The position numbers and the translations under genes were made by a program. From JBHPCZ01 sp042573625 (GTDB lineage Bacteria > Desulfobacterota > Desulfobacteria > Desulfobacterales > UBA11574), in NCBI GenBank assembly GCA_042573625.1, contig JBHPCZ010000159.1, positions 1 through 6,665 of the forward strand: a DNA stretch of 6,665 bases, written 5' to 3'. The notes beneath the pieces were generated by a model. The model did no database searches. It saw only the letters and a list, made by a program, of their open reading frames with translations, and was not told where the DNA came from. This document shows positions 5,135 through 6,665 of the stretch, piece by piece; position 1 is the first letter of the stretch; each line of letters opens with the position of its first letter.

Positions 5135-6331
5135 ATGTATAAAATCGGCAACCGTGAATTGAAAGTTTACAACCAGGTAGACCAGATAGATCGAATGTTG
5201 TGGGATAGCATCCGAGACAAAGATAATCTGTTGACAGATTATAACTTCCTCAAGACTATTGAAGCGGCAAATGTATTTGCATGTGATTACCTATACTTGG
5301 AATTTTATGACAAGGACGATCTGATTTGTACCATGTCGGGGTACACTTTTACAAGGGATCTCGGCCTGTTTTTGGACAAAACATCCAGGAAAATTTTATC
5401 TGCGTTTCGGAGAATTGTTTCCAATTTACTGTATTACAAAACAGTAGAAATCGCTTCACCGATAAGTTCGGGGTTGCCGATTTCAATCCGATCTGATGTA
5501 ACAGAACGACAGCTGACGGGAGTTGTCAAGCTTTTGCGAAGTTACTGTGCAGTGAATGGCATAAAGCTGATTGTGCTGAGAGATTTTAACGACAAAAACA
5601 GTTCCATGGAAAAAGTTGTGTTGCAAACCGGTTTTAAAATGATGCTCAACTTGCCGATTACTAAAATGAATATCGAATGGAAGTCATTTGATGAATATCT
5701 GTCCAGACTTAAAATAAAATATCGCAGAAATATCAGGAAAAACATGAGAAAGAAGGCAGAGTACGGCATTCAGACTGCAATTGTGAAAGGGCGAGACAGT
5801 TTGGAACATCTTAAAAGTTATGTAAAGCTTTACCAAAACGTAAGGGAAAAATCGAAGGCCGGCCGCGTCTTTATAGGCGAGAAATACCATATTTCGATGG
5901 TCGAAAACCTAAGCGATTACAGCTATTGGTTGCAGTATTTCAAAGAAGGCGAGTTGGTTGCCTTTTCTCATTTGATCGCCTATCAGGGGCACGTGTATGA
6001 CAGGTATATCGGTTTAGACTACGATGTTTCAAATAAAGCGGGGCTCTATTTTAATTCTTATTACGACATCATTGAGTTTGCCATATCCCATAATTTAAAA
6101 TCGATCGACGCGGGCCAAACCACCTATGGAGTAAAGTCTACCGTTGGTTTTTCCGTGCTGCCACAGAGAATGTATTTGTGGCACGAGAATGTTATATTTC
6201 GAATCTTGGTTGCTCGAATCTATAATTTCCTGCTGAATCCCGAGATTGAGAACTGTCATTATGCTTTCAAAGATAACAGGTATCAGCACATTTGGGATGG
6301 AAGGGAAAAATTCTTAACAGCGGCAGGCTAA
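5135..6331 (+). CDS. GNAT-fold transferase, FemAB/BioF2-like (Acetyltransf_6 or DUF482-like)
   Basis: This is a protein of about 398 aa made of two GNAT-like halves, the layout of FemAB/FemX-type and BioF2-like proteins. These transfer an aminoacyl or acyl group, often to cell-wall or surface-polymer amines. The centre has the diagnostic S-F-D-E-Y-L-S-R-L-K element followed by a very basic stretch (Y-R-R-N-I-R-K-N-M-R-K-K, residues 197-208). The C-terminal half has the G-E-L-V-A-F-S-H strand (273-280), then Y-D-R-Y-I-G-L-D-Y (289-297) and A-G-L-Y-F-N-S-Y-Y-D-I-I-E-F-A (303-317). These are the substrate-site strands and the helix usual in this fold, and D-A-G-Q-T-T-Y-G-V-K follows. No signal peptide is seen. 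I chose ATG 5135 over the TTG one codon upstream; no strong SD precedes either. Acceptor and donor are unknown. It follows the ATP-grasp gene and probably shares its transcript. Confidence 0.82.
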   Translation: MYKIGNRELKVYNQVDQIDRMLWDSIRDKDNLLTDYNFLKTIEAANVFACDYLYLEFYDKDDLICTMSGYTFTRDLGLFLDKTSRKILSAFRRIVSNLLYYKTVEIASPISSGLPISIRSDVTERQLTGVVKLLRSYCAVNGIKLIVLRDFNDKNSSMEKVVLQTGFKMMLNLPITKMNIEWKSFDEYLSRLKIKYRRNIRKNMRKKAEYGIQTAIVKGRDSLEHLKSYVKLYQNVREKSKAGRVFIGEKYHISMVENLSDYSYWLQYFKEGELVAFSHLIAYQGHVYDRYIGLDYDVSNKAGLYFNSYYDIIEFAISHNLKSIDAGQTTYGVKSTVGFSVLPQRMYLWHENVIFRILVARIYNFLLNPEIENCHYAFKDNRYQHIWDGREKFLTAAG

Positions 6332-6450
6332 CCGGTGCACAGGTGATGCAAAAATCGTTAAAGAGATCATAATCCCGTATCTCGCAGTTTGAAACCGGTT
6401 CAGCAGTTGGAACATCGATCCGGCCCATTAATTTTTTATCGCTTGATTTC

Positions 6451-6467
6451 ATATGGTTATGCCATAT
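6451..6467. repeat. 6-bp hairpin in the spacer after the transferase gene
   Basis: atatgg (6451-6456) and ccatat (6462-6467) are perfect complements around a 5-base loop, about 120 bases past the transferase stop. No T-run follows, so it is not a clear terminator. The rest of 6332-6486 shows no gene. Confidence 0.35.
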
Positions 6468-6486
6468 TCAAAGGGTCTGGCTTATT

Positions 6487-6542
6487 AAATCGTAATAAAT
6501 TATAATGAATCGTTCGGGTCAAATGCACCCTATCTGCACCCA
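6487..6542 (+). repeat. direct repeat copy 2 (56 bases)
   Basis: This is the second copy of the repeat at 3292-3347 in the same orientation. It differs at six positions, four of them clustered between the caccc and gcaccca blocks. The two copies bound about 3.2 kb holding the ATP-grasp and transferase genes. It ends 18 bases before the tRNA-Ala terminator. Confidence 0.9.
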
Positions 6543-6559
6543 GTCATGTTTCTGCCAAT

Positions 6560-6591
6560 AAAAAAGGCTAACCTAAAACGGCTAACCTTTT
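6560..6591 (-). terminator. intrinsic terminator of tRNA-Ala
   Basis: In minus-strand RNA, AAAAGGUUAGCC, a 6-base loop GUUUUA and GGUUAGCCUUUU form a 12-bp stem running into six U (plus 6560-6565). The two inner UUAG blocks pair with each other through U-G, U-A, A-U and G-U. The plus-strand version has CUAA against CUAA and cannot pair there, so the terminator works in one direction only. It lies directly behind the tRNA. Confidence 0.85.
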
Positions 6592-6599
6592 GAAATTAT

Positions 6600-6665
6600 T
6601 GGTGGAGCTGAGGGGGGTCGAACCCCTGACCTCATGACTGCCAGTCATGCGCTCTCCCAGCTGAG
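6600..6665 (-). tRNA. tRNA-Ala, anticodon GGC (5' end outside the window)
   Basis: On the minus strand the D arm (ctcag...gagc), a 5-bp anticodon stem catga/tcatg with loop CTGGCAG (anticodon GGC, Ala), the T arm agggg-TTCGACC-cccct, the acceptor strand cagctcc, discriminator A and an encoded CCA end at 6600 are all visible. The first ten or so bases of the tRNA (the acceptor 5' strand) lie beyond the window edge. An efficient terminator follows immediately. Confidence 0.95.

Noticed and set aside
6267..6452. 61-codon minus-strand frame across the end of the transferase gene
   Set aside because: It overlaps the real gene's 3' end and lacks an SD or any known motif.
5135..6665. Transferase using the adjacent tRNA-Ala as a dedicated aminoacyl donor
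   Set aside because: The tRNA has normal elongator features, an encoded CCA and its own terminator on the opposite strand; adjacency alone does not support a dedicated role.

Overview
The window is bacterial DNA of mixed base composition, split into two blocks. I infer a Desulfobacterota-type (deltaproteobacterial) host, with low to moderate confidence. The reasons are the family mix: an IHF-alpha-like HU protein, a small ERR/DRR-repeat protein, a TerB domain with a zinc ribbon, and a PAS plus LuxR-type regulator with its characteristic middle region. No taxonomic marker gene is present.

Left block (1-3277), all genes on the minus strand. A two-gene unit comes first in transcription order: a 71-aa Arg-rich ERR/DRR-repeat protein, then an HU/IHF-type DNA-bending protein, with a recognisable promoter and Shine-Dalgarno sites. 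Next are a TerB-domain protein with a C-terminal zinc ribbon and a single-gene cold-shock protein with a long leader. Last is a PAS/LuxR regulator whose PAS domain lacks its beginning. Two gene-poor stretches of about 500 bases (1370-1872 and 2080-2578) hold palindromes, a short tandem repeat and a nested REP-like inverted repeat.

Right block (3278-6542), all genes on the plus strand, is bounded by two direct copies of a 56-base repeat (3292-3347 and 6487-6542; 50 of 56 identical, with a 34-base perfect core). Between them lie a 30-codon remnant of a CxxC-H-H zinc finger with one Cys replaced, a 65-codon ORF of unknown function, a COG3919-like ATP-grasp ligase, and a GNAT-fold protein of the FemAB/BioF2-like (Acetyltransf_6 or DUF482-like) type. 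ATP-grasp plus FemAB-like transferase suggests attachment of an amino acid or other small group to a surface polymer or small molecule. That role is inferred. The two main genes differ strongly in GC content, so they probably have different histories.

Right edge (6560-6665): a tRNA-Ala(GGC) gene on the minus strand, missing about ten 5' bases beyond the window. It is followed by an intrinsic terminator whose hairpin forms well only in minus-strand RNA because of two G-U pairs.

The most notable feature is the repeat-bounded 3.2-kb segment. It starts next to the broken end of a regulator gene, ends beside a tRNA, and carries a ligase/transferase pair. No recombinase or transposase gene is visible inside it, so mobility is a hypothesis.
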